Source of the DNA: Thermocrispum agreste DSM 44070
Lineage (GTDB): Bacteria > Actinomycetota > Actinomycetes > Mycobacteriales > Pseudonocardiaceae
Assembly: GCF_000427905.1 (NCBI RefSeq)
Contig: NZ_KE386603.1
Location: 120,303 to 184,302, forward strand
DNA length: 64,000 nucleotides
Direction of reading: 5' to 3'
Position 1 is the stretch's first letter. Every line of letters starts with the position of its first letter. Of this stretch, positions 37,838 through 47,983 are shown piece after piece. A program made the position numbers and the translations under genes. Under the pieces are notes generated by a model. It was not told the origin of the DNA. It searched no databases and saw nothing but the letters and a program-made list of their open reading frames with translations.

Positions 37838-38740
37838 TTGACCGAGGACAACCACCCCACACGCCCGGGCGGGTTGCGCTTGATGGCGGTGCATGCGCAC
37901 CCGGACGACGAATCCAGCAAGGGAGCGGCCACGATGGCCCGCTACGTGGCCGAAGGCCACCAGGTGCGGGTGGTCACCTGCACCGGGGGTGAGGCGGGCA
38001 GCGTGCTCAACCCGAAGATGGATCGTCCGGAAGTGGTGCAGAACATCGCCGCGATCCGCCGCGAGGAAATGGCCAGGGCAGCGGCCATCCTCGGGATCAG
38101 CCACCGTTGGCTGGGCTTCGTCGACTCCGGGTTGCCGGAAGGCGACCCGCCGCCCCCGCTGCCGGAAGGGTGCTTCGCGCTGGTGCCGGTGGAGGAGGCC
38201 GCCGAGCGGCTGGTGCGCGAGATCCGCGAGTTCAAGCCGCACGTGATCGTCACCTACGACGAGAACGGCGGCTACCCGCACCCGGACCACATCCGCACCC
38301 ACGAGGTGTCGATGGAGGCGTGGCAGGCCGCGCCCGACCCGAACCGGTTCCCGGACGCCGGTGAGCCGTGGCAGCCGTTGAAGCTCTACTACTCGCACGG
38401 GTTCTCCCGCTCCAAGATCGTGACGTTCCACGAGGCGTTGCTGGAGCGCGGCATGGAATCGCCGTACCAGGAGTGGCTCGAGCGATGGGATCCGGACCGG
38501 CCGGACGTGATCGAACGGGTCACCACGCGGGTCGAGTGCGCGGACTACTTCAAGGTGCGCGACGAGGCGCTGAAGGCGCACGCCACGCAGATCGACCCGG
38601 ATTCCCGCTGGTTCGCGGTGCCGGTCGAGCTGGAGCGGGAGCTGTGGCCGACCGAGGAGTACGAGCTGGTGCACTCCCTGGTCGACACGACCTTGCCGGA
38701 GGACGACCTGTTCGCCGGCATTCCGAAGGAGACCACATGA
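37838..38740 (+). CDS. mca: Mycothiol S-conjugate amidase
   Basis: A 300-residue zinc amidase that cleaves mycothiol conjugates of toxins to mercapturic acids for export, a detoxification step unique to actinobacteria. The LmbE-fold zinc motif AHPDDES near 19-25 and distal HPDHIRTHE near 147-155 supply ligands, and [13 protein letters not shown] near 48-60 is typical of Mca rather than MshB. The start is TTG 37838, with AAGGGGG 8 bp upstream; the family-typical [12 protein letters not shown] follows shortly. It heads an operon with two further genes, each overlapping by ATGA. Confidence 0.93.
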   Translation: MTEDNHPTRPGGLRLMAVHAHPDDESSKGAATMARYVAEGHQVRVVTCTGGEAGSVLNPKMDRPEVVQNIAAIRREEMARAAAILGISHRWLGFVDSGLPEGDPPPPLPEGCFALVPVEEAAERLVREIREFKPHVIVTYDENGGYPHPDHIRTHEVSMEAWQAAPDPNRFPDAGEPWQPLKLYYSHGFSRSKIVTFHEALLERGMESPYQEWLERWDPDRPDVIERVTTRVECADYFKVRDEALKAHATQIDPDSRWFAVPVELERELWPTEEYELVHSLVDTTLPEDDLFAGIPKETT

Positions 38741-39123
38741 CGTTGGTGTCGCCCCCGGCGACCGGGGCCGCCGTCACGGCCGCGTTGGTGCTGGCGCAGC
38801 AGCCGGGCACCAACGACACGCCCGGCAAGGAGGAGTTCGGCAAGTCCTCCCCGCTGGGTCTGGTCGTGCTGTTGCTGTTCCTGATCGCGGTGGCGCTGCT
38901 GGTGCGGTCGATGACCAAGCACCTGAAGCGGATCCCGGAAAGCTTCGACGAGCCAGGCGAGCAGGACACCGGGCGTGACCAGGACGGCTCCTCGGCGGGC
39001 GAGCAGGCGAAGGCGACGGACGAACCGACGCCTGACCCGGCGGACCAGAAACCCGAGTCGTCGACAGCGGAACAGACCGGCGCAGCGAGACGCGACGATC
39101 CAGGCGGGCCAAGCGCACCATGA
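38737..39123 (+). CDS. Small single-helix membrane protein downstream of mca (Rv1083-like)
   Basis: A 128-residue protein with one transmembrane helix at about 46-65 ([19 protein letters not shown]) flanked by a short N-terminal segment containing [10 protein letters not shown] and a 60-residue Asp/Glu/Gln/Thr-rich disordered C-tail. GKxEFGKSSPxG followed by a helix is the pattern of the small protein next to mca in mycobacteria. It overlaps both neighbours by 4 bp (ATGA), so translation is coupled. Function unknown. Confidence 0.82.
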   Translation: MTLVSPPATGAAVTAALVLAQQPGTNDTPGKEEFGKSSPLGLVVLLLFLIAVALLVRSMTKHLKRIPESFDEPGEQDTGRDQDGSSAGEQAKATDEPTPDPADQKPESSTAEQTGAARRDDPGGPSAP

Positions 39124-39630
39124 CAGTGACTATCCGGAGGGCCGTCGCCGACGACGTCCCGGAAATCGTGGCACTGCTGGCCGACGACTCGCTCGGCGCC
39201 AAGCGTGAGTCGCCGGACGACCTGACGCCGTACCAGGTTGCTTTCAAGGCCGTCGACGCCGACCCGAACCAGCTGCTGGTGGTCGTCGAGCACGAAGGCG
39301 CGGTGGTGGGCACCGCGCAGCTCAGCTACATACCGGGGCTGTCCCGCCGCGGGGCGCTGCGCGCGCAGATCGAGGGTCGATCACGGTTGCCACGCTGGCC
39401 GCGCTGGCCGCGGGGCGCTGCGCGCGCAGATCGAGGGTGTGCGGGTGCGCAGCGACCAGCGCGGCACCGGTCTCGGTGAGCGCATGATGAGGTGGTTGAT
39501 CGACACCGCACGGGAACGGGGCGCGGACGTCGTGCAGCTGACTTCCGACGTGACCAGGGAAGGCGCGCACCGGTTCTACCAGCGGCTCGGCTTCCAACCC
39601 ACCCATGTGGGCTTCAAGATGGCGTTGTGA
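39120..39630 (+). pseudogene. GNAT acetyltransferase gene broken by a 61-bp insertion-duplication
   Basis: The first frame encodes [20 protein letters not shown] through LSYIPGLSRRGALRAQIEG, then runs off frame. The acetyl-CoA loop RSDQRGTGLGERMMRW and C-terminus FYQRLGFQPTHVGF resume in another frame. The 31-bp sequence at 39347-39377 is repeated exactly at 39408-39438 with a 30-bp insert between. Removing 61 bp restores one 149-residue GNAT with ALRAQIEGVRVRSDQRGTG joined perfectly. As it stands, no intact product is made unless the frame is corrected. The gene overlaps the previous stop by ATGA. Confidence 0.88.
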
Positions 39631-39702
39631 CCGGACGAGCAGGCACGCTCACTCCTTGATACGCGACGGCGGTCCGGCGGCGGAGTCTGCCAGGCTGGGG
39701 GT

Positions 39703-41721
39703 ATGACGAATCGGCTTGCCGACGCCTCCAGCCCGTATCTGCGCCAGCACGCGGACAACCCGGTCGATTGGTGGCCGTGGTGCCCGGAAGCGCTGGCCGA
39801 GGCGAAGCGCCGGGACGTGCCGATCCTGCTGTCGGTCGGCTATGCCGCGTGCCACTGGTGCCACGTGATGGCCCACGAGTCGTTCTCCGACGAGCGGCTG
39901 GCCAAGGTGATGAACGCGAACTTCGTGAACATCAAGGTCGACCGGGAGGAACGGCCGGACATCGACGCGGTCTACATGACCGCCACCCAGGCCATGACCG
40001 GGCACGGCGGCTGGCCGATGACCTGCTTCCTGACGCCGGACGGCGAACCGTTCCACTGCGGAACGTACTACCCGCCGGAGCCGTTCGGCCGCCTGCTGGA
40101 AGCGGTGGCCGCGACGTGGCGGGAACGGCGTGCCGAGGTGATCGAGGCGGGCAAGCAGGTCGTCCGGCACATCGAGCAGCGCACCGGCCCGCTGCGCGCC
40201 GCCCCGGTCGACGCGGACGCGCTGGTGGCCGCCGCCGATCGGCTGGCCGAGGACGAGGACGTCCGGCACGGCGGATTCGGTGACGCGCCGAAGTTCCCGC
40301 CCTCGATGGTGCTGGAGTTCCTGCTCCGTCGGTACGAGAACGGCGGTGGGCGGCAGCCGCTGGACGTCGCGGCTCGCTGCGCGGAGGCGATGGCCCGCGG
40401 CGGCATCTACGATCAGCTCGCGGGCGGGTTCGCGCGCTACTCGGTCGACGCGGCCTGGGTCGTGCCGCACTTCGAGAAGATGCTTTACGACAACGCCCTG
40501 CTGCTGCGGGCGTACGCCCACCTGGCTCGGCTGGTTCCCGGCGAAGCCGTCGGTGCCCTCGCTCGCCGGGTGACCGAGGAAACGGCGCAGTTCCTGCTCA
40601 CCGACCTGCGCACCGCCGAAGGCGCATTCGCCGCGTCGCTGGATGCCGACACCGAGGGTGAGGAGGGCAAGACCTACGTCTGGACGCCGGCTCAGCTGGT
40701 GGAGGTGCTGGGGCAGGAGGACGGCGCGTGGGCGGCCGAACTGTTCGGTGTGACGGCGGAGGGGACGTTCGAGCGTGGCACGTCGACCTTGCGGTTGCTG
40801 AAGGATCCGGACGATCCGGAACGCTGGCGGCGGGTGCGCGCGGACTTGCTGGCCGCCCGGCGCGCGCGTCCTCAACCGGCACGGGACGACAAGGTGCTGG
40901 CCGAATGGAACGGCTTGGCGATCACCGCGCTGGCAGAGGCGGGCAGGGCGTTCGGCAGGCCGGAGTGGATCGGCGCGGCGGAAGCAGCCGCCGAGTTCGT
41001 GCTCGGCGAGCACGTGGTCGACGGCAGATTGCGCAGAAGTTCCCGCGCCGGGGTGGTCGGCGACGCCGCCGGAGTACTCGCGGATTACGGATGCTTCGCT
41101 CATGGGCTGCTGGCGCTGCATCAGGCAACCGGTGACGGGAAGTGGCTGTCCGCGGCGACCGATCTGCTCGACACCGCGGTGGACCGGTTCGCCGACGCCC
41201 AGCACCCTGGCGCGTACTTCGACACCGCCGAGGATGCCGAGGCCCTGGTCCAGCGGCCGGCCGATCCGACGGACAACGCCAGCCCGAGCGGGGCGTCGGC
41301 GCTGGCCGAAGCGCTGCTTGCGGCGTCCGTGCTGGTCGGCGGCACGAAGGCGAGCGAGTACCGGCGGCGGGCCGACGAGGCGCTGGAGCGCGTCGGGATG
41401 CTGCTGACCCACCAGCCACGGTTCGCCGGTCACTGGCTGACGGTCGCCGAGGCGGCACAGGCGGGCCCGGTCCAGGTCGCCGTCGTCGGCGAGGATGCGG
41501 ACGACCGGACGGAGCTGGAGTCCGCGGCGGTGGCCGCGGTCCCCGGCGGGGCAGTGGTGGTCTCCGGCCAACCGGATGCGCCGGGTGTTCCGCTGCTCGC
41601 GGGCCGGCCGTTGGTGTCGGGAAGCTCTGCTGCTTACGTCTGCCGGGGCTACGTGTGCGACCGGCCCACGACCGACGCCGCTGAGCTGACCACGGCCTTG
41701 ACCGGTGCCCGGCTCGCCTAG
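39703..41721 (+). CDS. Thioredoxin-fold / SPATA20-like protein (YyaL, DUF255)
   Basis: A 672-residue protein. The N-terminal thioredoxin-like domain (1-170) contains [20 protein letters not shown] with the CxxC-like CHWC near 51-54, followed by VDREERPD. The rest (about 180-660) is an (alpha/alpha)6 barrel related to N-acylglucosamine 2-epimerases. It matches Rv1084 by position and size. Its biochemical role is not established; human SPATA20 is the same family. It has its own likely promoter: CAGGCT ends 6 bp before the ATG, with no strong ribosome-binding site. Confidence 0.92.
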   Translation: MTNRLADASSPYLRQHADNPVDWWPWCPEALAEAKRRDVPILLSVGYAACHWCHVMAHESFSDERLAKVMNANFVNIKVDREERPDIDAVYMTATQAMTGHGGWPMTCFLTPDGEPFHCGTYYPPEPFGRLLEAVAATWRERRAEVIEAGKQVVRHIEQRTGPLRAAPVDADALVAAADRLAEDEDVRHGGFGDAPKFPPSMVLEFLLRRYENGGGRQPLDVAARCAEAMARGGIYDQLAGGFARYSVDAAWVVPHFEKMLYDNALLLRAYAHLARLVPGEAVGALARRVTEETAQFLLTDLRTAEGAFAASLDADTEGEEGKTYVWTPAQLVEVLGQEDGAWAAELFGVTAEGTFERGTSTLRLLKDPDDPERWRRVRADLLAARRARPQPARDDKVLAEWNGLAITALAEAGRAFGRPEWIGAAEAAAEFVLGEHVVDGRLRRSSRAGVVGDAAGVLADYGCFAHGLLALHQATGDGKWLSAATDLLDTAVDRFADAQHPGAYFDTAEDAEALVQRPADPTDNASPSGASALAEALLAASVLVGGTKASEYRRRADEALERVGMLLTHQPRFAGHWLTVAEAAQAGPVQVAVVGEDADDRTELESAAVAAVPGGAVVVSGQPDAPGVPLLAGRPLVSGSSAAYVCRGYVCDRPTTDAAELTTALTGARLA

Positions 41722-41894
41722 CCGGCCGTGCGCATGCGGCCGGCTCGCCGTCGAGCCAGGAACAGAAGCGGCGGAGCAGGACCACCACGTCGGTGCCTGA
41801 ATGCGCGTCTCGGCGCCCGGCTGGTCGAGCCGCGGCGCGCTGCGGATTTCGCTGGCGGGGATGCGTTCTCGGCTCGCGGGTGAGGGTGGTTTCC

Positions 41895-42285
41895 GCTCGC
41901 GTGGGTGCGTCCTCGGCTTGCGCGCGGGTGCTCTAGCAACCGCAGCGCGGTGCTTTTGTGTGCGTTGGCCGCCTCGGCTTGCGCGGGCGCTGCCTACTCG
42001 CGTGGATGTGCTCGCCGCTGGCGTGGCCGGGCTTCTCACCCACGTGGCCGGTTCCCTGCTCGCGCGGACGAGCCATTACTCCACGTACCAGGACTCGGCC
42101 GTGGCAGACCGGGCTCCTCGCTCGCGTGGACGAGCCCTCGCTCGTGTGGGCAGGCTCCCCGCTTGCCTGGGCGAGTCCCTCGCGTGGCCGGGCGTCTCAC
42201 CCGCGTGGCCGGGCTCCCTGCTCGCGCGGACGAGCCTCTGCTTGCGTGGACGGGACCCCCGCTCGTGTGGACGCGCTCTCCGTCT
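41895..42285. repeat. Degenerate minisatellite with about 20-bp unit
   Basis: About 15 imperfect units with consensus near GCTCGCGTGGACGGGCTCCC run in one orientation, most clearly from 41998 to 42070 and from 42120 to 42280. Because 20 is not a multiple of three, several frames stay open, but none has a ribosome-binding site, and I regard the 666-bp stretch 41722-42387 as non-coding. The last 60 bp before 42388 are AT-rich (GTAACTTTGCTACTACTGTAA) and look like a promoter. Confidence 0.75.
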
Positions 42286-42387
42286 GCTCGATGTCAGCCG
42301 AATTCAGCTGCCGGTGAACGCGGCCGCCGCGCCTTCCCGTCGGAGCGTAACTTTGCTACTACTGTAATTCTGTAATCAGGAGTGGCA

Positions 42388-42978
42388 ATGTATCGGCACT
42401 TCACGGGAGAGCGGTTCATGGGGCACGGGTGGAAAGCGCGTGGCCGTGGTGGCTGGCACCAGGCGGAAGTGCCGCCGGCCGACGATGCGGCGGCCTGGTT
42501 CGCCGGGCGCCTGCCGGACGACTGGTTCACCGGCCCGCCCGAGGTCAGCGTCGACCGCGAGGAAATCATCGTGATCGGCGAGCTTCCCCCGCTGGAGGAA
42601 GAGTTCACCGACGACGCCGACCGTGCCGCCGCCGTCGCGGGCCGCATCGCCCGCTTCCGCGAGCAGACGCGGGAGACGCGCATGCAGATCGCCCGTCAGG
42701 CGGAACACCGGTACCAGCGCAAAGTGGCCTGGGGTGTGCGACTGGGCGACGCCCGGGAGGTCTTCACGACGCTGTCGGTTCCGGTCATGACGCGGCTGCG
42801 TCAGCCGGAGCGCAAGGTGCTGGACACGCTGGTCGACGCCGGGGTGGCGCGGTCTCGTTCCGAGGCGCTGGCCTGGTGCGTGCGCCTGGTCGGTGAGCAC
42901 GCCGAGGAGTGGCTGGACGAGTTGCGCCGGGCCATGCAGGCGGTGGACGACCTGCGTGCGCGCGGCCCGCAGCTGTAA
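42388..42978 (+). CDS. Conserved actinobacterial protein with ribbon-helix-helix-like C-terminus
   Basis: A 196-residue protein starting at ATG 42388 with AGGAG 7 bp upstream. The N-terminus MYRHFTGERFMGHGWKARGR is followed by WHQAEVPPADDAAAWFAGRLPDDWFTG, a Trp-rich segment. A helical middle (about 75-110) leads to the C-terminal 70 residues, LRQPERKVLDTLVDAGVARS then SEALAWCVRLV, whose pattern (hydrophobic strand, turn with SRSEAL, helix) resembles CopG/MetJ-type DNA-binding proteins. I know of homologues only as uncharacterised. The AT-rich upstream region suggests a strong or regulated promoter. It is convergent with the hemolysin III gene. Confidence 0.75.
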   Translation: MYRHFTGERFMGHGWKARGRGGWHQAEVPPADDAAAWFAGRLPDDWFTGPPEVSVDREEIIVIGELPPLEEEFTDDADRAAAVAGRIARFREQTRETRMQIARQAEHRYQRKVAWGVRLGDAREVFTTLSVPVMTRLRQPERKVLDTLVDAGVARSRSEALAWCVRLVGEHAEEWLDELRRAMQAVDDLRARGPQL

Positions 42979-42983
42979 GCCGG

Positions 42984-43700
42984 CTACCCCGCGTAGGAGT
43001 ACACGCAGAACCAGATCGCGATCATGTGGCACAGCGCCGCCGCGGTCACGAACGCGTGGAACATCTCGTGGTAGCCGAAGACCTTCGGCCACAGAGTGGG
43101 TTTCTTCATCGCGTACATCAGCGCGCCGGTGGTGTAGAGAACTCCACCGGCCAGCAGCAGCACCAGCGCGGCGATGCCCACCGACTCGGCCAGCTCCGGC
43201 AGCACGAAGACGGCCACCCAGCCCACCACGTTGTAGGCGATCACGCCCAGCCAGCGCGGCGCGTCGGGCCAGAACAGCTTGAGCATCACGCCCGCGAGCG
43301 CGCCCGTCCACACCACCGCCAGCACGATCCAGCCGGTCGGTTGCGGCATGGCCAGCAGCGTGAACGGGGTGTAGGTGCCCGCGATGAACAGGAAGATCAT
43401 CGAGTGGTCGAGCCGCTTCATCCACATGTAGACGCGGTAGCTCACCCAGATCCGCCGGTGGTACAAGGCGCTGACACCGAACATGCCCAGCACCGTCGCC
43501 ACGTACACCGAGCATGTCAGCGCGGCGAACCCGGAGACCTGGGCGGCGGACAGCGAGATGAGCGCGGTCCCGGCCACCAGGGTGGCCAGGAACGACCAGT
43601 AGTGGATGTGCCCCCGCAGGCGCGGGCGCTGGGCAGCGGCCTGCACATGCGGCGGAGGCAGCTCTTCGGCGTCGTTCCTGCGCGGAGAGGTAACGCTCAC
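42984..43700 (-). CDS. trhA: Hemolysin III / TrhA family seven-helix membrane protein
   Basis: A 238-residue PAQR-family membrane protein, position of Rv1085c. Seven helices run from about 35 to 235. The conserved metal-site residues are in SALYHR (near 87-92), LDHSMIFLFIAGTYTP (about 108-123), and the C-terminal HEMFHAFVTAAALCHM (about 206-221). Members affect membrane energetics or lipid homeostasis; haemolysis is not the likely native role. The end is only 6 bp from the convergent upstream gene's stop. Confidence 0.92.
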   Translation of the reverse strand: MSVTSPRRNDAEELPPPHVQAAAQRPRLRGHIHYWSFLATLVAGTALISLSAAQVSGFAALTCSVYVATVLGMFGVSALYHRRIWVSYRVYMWMKRLDHSMIFLFIAGTYTPFTLLAMPQPTGWIVLAVVWTGALAGVMLKLFWPDAPRWLGVIAYNVVGWVAVFVLPELAESVGIAALVLLLAGGVLYTTGALMYAMKKPTLWPKVFGYHEMFHAFVTAAALCHMIAIWFCVYSYAG

Positions 43701-43861
43701 GCGGCGGCCTTCCTGGTCTTCCCGGCTGCTGGAGATTTCAGGCTACGGCACCGTAGGTTGCCCGCGCATCCGCAGCCCGGCCCGGACCACCCACGTGGAC
43801 TAGGCGCCGCCGTCGCCAGGTGCGCGGACGGCCGCGGCGCGGACAGCAGTAGAGTTCCCCT

Positions 43862-44638
43862 GTGAGTCTGCGGTCATGGGCGTCGAAGATCATCTACGGC
43901 CTGTACGAGAAGCGGCTGATCCAGCAGACCGCCGGCAAGCGGCCGCGGCACGTGGCCATCATGCTGGACGGCAATCGCCGCTGGGCCAGGGAAGCAGGCT
44001 TCACCAACGTCAGCCAAGGTCACCGGGCGGGCGCCCGCAAGATCGCCGACTTCCTCGGCTGGTGCCGGGAGATGAGCATCGAGTACGTCACGCTGTGGCT
44101 GCTGTCCACCGACAACCTGAAGCGGTCGCCGGAAGAGGTCGAGTCGCTGCTGGAAATCATCGGCGACGTGGTCGACGACCTGGCCGAACCGCAGCACCCG
44201 TGGACGCTGCGCATCATGGGCGCGCTCGAGGTGCTGCCGGAGGACTTCACCAAGCGGCTCACCGCGGCGGCCGAGCGCACCCAGGGACGCAACGGCATGG
44301 TGGTCAACGTGGCGGTCGGCTACGGCGGCCGCCAGGAGATCGCCGACGCGGTGCGCAAGATGCTGCTACAGCACGCCAGCGAGGGCACGTCGATCACCGA
44401 GCTGGCCAAGATGCTCGACGTCGACCACATCTCCGAGCACCTGTACACCTCCGGCCAGCCCGACCCGGACCTCATCATCCGCACCTCCGGCGAACAGCGG
44501 CTGTCCGGCTTCCTGCTGTGGCAATCGGCCCATTCGGAGTTCTGGTTCACCGAGACGTACTGGCCGGCCTTCCGGCGCGTGGACTTCTTGCGTGCGTTGC
44601 GTGAATTCTCCTGGCGGCAACGCCGGTTCGGCGCGTGA
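43862..44638 (+). CDS. Cis-prenyltransferase, short-chain Z-isoprenyl diphosphate synthase
   Basis: A 258-residue undecaprenyl-diphosphate synthase family enzyme. The catalytic MLDGNRRWARE is near 34-44, and IRTSGEQRLSGFLLW near 205-219 contacts the second substrate. It corresponds to Rv1086, which makes omega,E,Z-farnesyl diphosphate for decaprenyl phosphate; that chain-length assignment is by position and sequence type, not proven here. GTG 43862 lies 6 bp after TAGAGT, so a leaderless transcript is likely. It acts at the start of cell-wall carrier lipid synthesis. Confidence 0.9.
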   Translation: MSLRSWASKIIYGLYEKRLIQQTAGKRPRHVAIMLDGNRRWAREAGFTNVSQGHRAGARKIADFLGWCREMSIEYVTLWLLSTDNLKRSPEEVESLLEIIGDVVDDLAEPQHPWTLRIMGALEVLPEDFTKRLTAAAERTQGRNGMVVNVAVGYGGRQEIADAVRKMLLQHASEGTSITELAKMLDVDHISEHLYTSGQPDPDLIIRTSGEQRLSGFLLWQSAHSEFWFTETYWPAFRRVDFLRALREFSWRQRRFGA

Positions 44639-44791
44639 GTCAACCGCCGATCGGGTCAGCAGCCCGACGGAACGTGACGTCAAATGTTGGTGAATCACCT
44701 GTGTGGCAGCCTGCGCGTTGTCGGTACGGCGCGGTAGCTTGCCAGTGACGGCCCGGACGAAGGCACGGGTCGTCCCGGGAGGCCCTGGGAC

Positions 44792-44875
44792 GTGACTACA
44801 GTCAGCCGAGCGGTTCGATCGCTCACCCGACTCACGCGAGGGCCGGCACCCGGCCTTCGTGCTGACGCCGCCTGA
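44792..44875 (+). CDS. Possible 27-codon upstream ORF in the phoH2 leader
   Basis: A GTG with GGGAGG nine bases upstream opens a 27-residue frame, VTTVSRAVRSLTRLTRGPAP and seven more residues, with five arginines. It ends 87 bp before phoH2, inside the loop of a leader hairpin. In mycobacteria a short antitoxin gene, phoAT, precedes phoH2; this could be its counterpart or a leader peptide. No direct support beyond ribosome-binding site, size and place. Confidence 0.35.
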   Translation: MTTVSRAVRSLTRLTRGPAPGLRADAA

Positions 44876-44948
44876 CTCGGGCGGCGGGTGGCCACGGACG
44901 GCGGGGTGCCCGGCCGACGCGCGACAGCAGGGCGCGGGTGCCGCGCCC
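44839..44948 (+). promoter_or_regulatory. Structured phoH2 leader with three hairpins
   Basis: Three successive inverted repeats: 44839-44857 (8-bp stem, one G-T), 44866-44886 (7-bp stem, CGCCGCC with GGCGGCG), and 44930-44948 (perfect 8-bp stem GGGCGCGG-GTG-CCGCGCCC). The last ends 2 nt before the GAGGGAG ribosome-binding site at 44951. The first overlaps the upstream ORF and the second holds its stop codon in the loop. The 44639-44791 part of this spacer shows a GGTGA-A-TCACC palindrome (44689-44699) and no gene. Confidence 0.5.
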
Positions 44949-44962
44949 TCGAGGGAGAAGCC

Positions 44963-46372
44963 GTGACTGTGCAGCGTTCGTCCCGCAAGGCCGCGACGGA
45001 GGTTCCGCTATCCGGCGCCAGTGCCGCCCGGATCGGGCATTCCCCGGACGCCGCGCCCCCGACATCAGCTCGCCGGACATTCGTGCTGGACACGTCGGTG
45101 CTGCTGTCCGACCCGTGGGCGCTGACCCGGTTCGCCGAGCACGCGGTCGTGCTCCCGTTGGTGGTCATCAGCGAACTGGAGGGCAAGCGGCACCACCCCG
45201 AGCTCGGGTGGTTCGCCCGTGAAGCACTGCGCTTGCTGGACGACCTGCGCAGGCAGCACGGCAGGCTCGATGCCCCGGTGCCGATCGGCGAGGACGGCGG
45301 TACGGTCCAGGTGGAGCTGAACCACTCCGACCCCGGGGTGCTGCCTGCCGGCTTCCGCACCGACTCCAACGACCATCGGATCCTGGCCTGCGCGTTGAAC
45401 CTGAGCGCGGAGCGGGAGCACGTCACGCTGGTGACCAAGGACATCCCGCTGCGGGTGAAGGCAGGCGCGGTCGGCCTGCGCGCCGACGAGTACCGGGCCC
45501 ACGATGTGGTGCCGTCCGGCTGGACGGGCATGCAGGACGTGGAAGTCCCGCAGGAGTCGTTGGACGCCCTTTACAAGAACGGCGTGGTCGATCCGGCCGA
45601 CTTCGGGCTCACCGGCCTCGGTGACCTGCCGTGCCACACCGGGCTGCGGCTGCTGTCCGGCTCGTCGTCGGCCTTGGGCCGGATCACCGAGGACAAGCGG
45701 GTGCAGCTGGTCCGCGGCGACCGGGAGGCGTTCGGGTTGCACGGCCGGTCCGCCGAGCAGCGCATCGCGCTCGACCTGCTGCTCGACCCGGACGTGGGCA
45801 TCGTGTCGCTGGGCGGCCGGGCGGGCACCGGCAAGTCCGCGTTGGCGCTGTGCGCCGGCCTGGAAGCGGTGATGGAACGCAGGCAACACCGCAAGGTCGT
45901 GGTGTTCCGCCCGGTGTACGCCGTCGGCGGCCAGGACCTCGGCTATCTGCCCGGCACCGAGAACGAGAAGATGCAGCCGTGGGCGCAGGCGGTGTTCGAC
46001 ACGCTCGGTGCGCTGATCTCGCAGGACGTGCTGGACGAGGTCCTCGACCGGGAAATGCTCGAGGTCCTGCCGCTCACCCACATCCGGGGGCGTTCGCTGC
46101 ACGACTCGTTCGTCATCGTTGACGAAGCGCAGTCGCTGGAGCGCAACGTGCTCCTGACCGTGTTGTCGCGGCTGGGCAGCGGGTCACGGGTGGTGCTCAC
46201 CCACGACGTCGCCCAGCGGGACAACTTGCGCGTCGGCCGCTACGACGGGGTGTCCGCGGTCATCGAAAAGCTCAAGGGACATCCGCTGTTCGCGCACATC
46301 ACGCTGACCCGCTCGGAGCGTTCGCCGATCGCCGCACTGGTCACCGAGATGCTGGAGGACTACGGCATGTGA
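44963..46372 (+). CDS. phoH2: PIN-PhoH fusion protein (PhoH2), RNA helicase/ribonuclease
   Basis: A 469-residue protein of two modules. The N-terminal PIN nuclease domain (about 32-170) has Asp in [12 protein letters not shown], Glu in [10 protein letters not shown], and [12 protein letters not shown] plus TLVTKD completing the acidic site. The C-terminal PhoH ATPase (about 230-465) has Walker [13 protein letters not shown] near 294-305 and Walker [12 protein letters not shown] near 385-395. In mycobacteria PhoH2 unwinds and cuts RNA and forms a toxin-antitoxin-like unit with PhoAT. GTG 44963 follows GAGGGAG. It corresponds to Rv1095. Confidence 0.93.
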   Translation: MTVQRSSRKAATEVPLSGASAARIGHSPDAAPPTSARRTFVLDTSVLLSDPWALTRFAEHAVVLPLVVISELEGKRHHPELGWFAREALRLLDDLRRQHGRLDAPVPIGEDGGTVQVELNHSDPGVLPAGFRTDSNDHRILACALNLSAEREHVTLVTKDIPLRVKAGAVGLRADEYRAHDVVPSGWTGMQDVEVPQESLDALYKNGVVDPADFGLTGLGDLPCHTGLRLLSGSSSALGRITEDKRVQLVRGDREAFGLHGRSAEQRIALDLLLDPDVGIVSLGGRAGTGKSALALCAGLEAVMERRQHRKVVVFRPVYAVGGQDLGYLPGTENEKMQPWAQAVFDTLGALISQDVLDEVLDREMLEVLPLTHIRGRSLHDSFVIVDEAQSLERNVLLTVLSRLGSGSRVVLTHDVAQRDNLRVGRYDGVSAVIEKLKGHPLFAHITLTRSERSPIAALVTEMLEDYGM

Positions 46373-46410
46373 TCGCCAAGCCGGGCGCCTGCCCGGGGTC
46401 CGGTGGCACA

Positions 46411-46511
46411 TCCGGCTGCCGGTCCCGGGCATGGCGTGGCGCTCACGATGCCGGTACTCGTTCGCCCAGATGATCCGGCTGCGGGCCCCGGGCACTGGCG
46501 TGGCGCTCACG
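46411..46511. repeat. 63-bp-period direct duplication between phoH2 and guaB1
   Basis: A 37-bp sequence at 46411-46447 recurs at 46474-46511 with a few changes and one extra base (both contain TGGCGTGGCGCTCACG). The second copy ends 16 bp from the guaB1 stop. The interval lies between two convergent genes and has no coding content. Confidence 0.85.
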
Positions 46512-46527
46512 CTGCGGGCGCGGGACG

Positions 46528-47976
<1,449 letters not shown>

Positions 47977-47983
47977 CTACGGG

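Noticed and set aside
39347-39438. CRISPR-like appearance: about 30-bp repeats separated by about 30-bp unique sequence (also at 56124 and 59786)
   Set aside because: Each locus has only two copies, the repeats differ between loci, there is no leader and no cas gene in the window.
41801-42375. Overlapping open frames in the 20-bp repeat region
   Set aside because: Several frames are open because the repeat lacks stop codons; no ribosome-binding site, and the apparent protein is only the repeat read in register.
44675-44682. TGACGTCA palindrome upstream of phoH2
   Set aside because: Only 8 bp, expected by chance in 64 kb, and not placed relative to a recognised promoter.
44639-44962. c-di-AMP (ydaO-type) or other known riboswitch in the phoH2 leader
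   Set aside because: The conserved riboswitch sequence blocks could not be found; only generic hairpins and a short ORF are visible.
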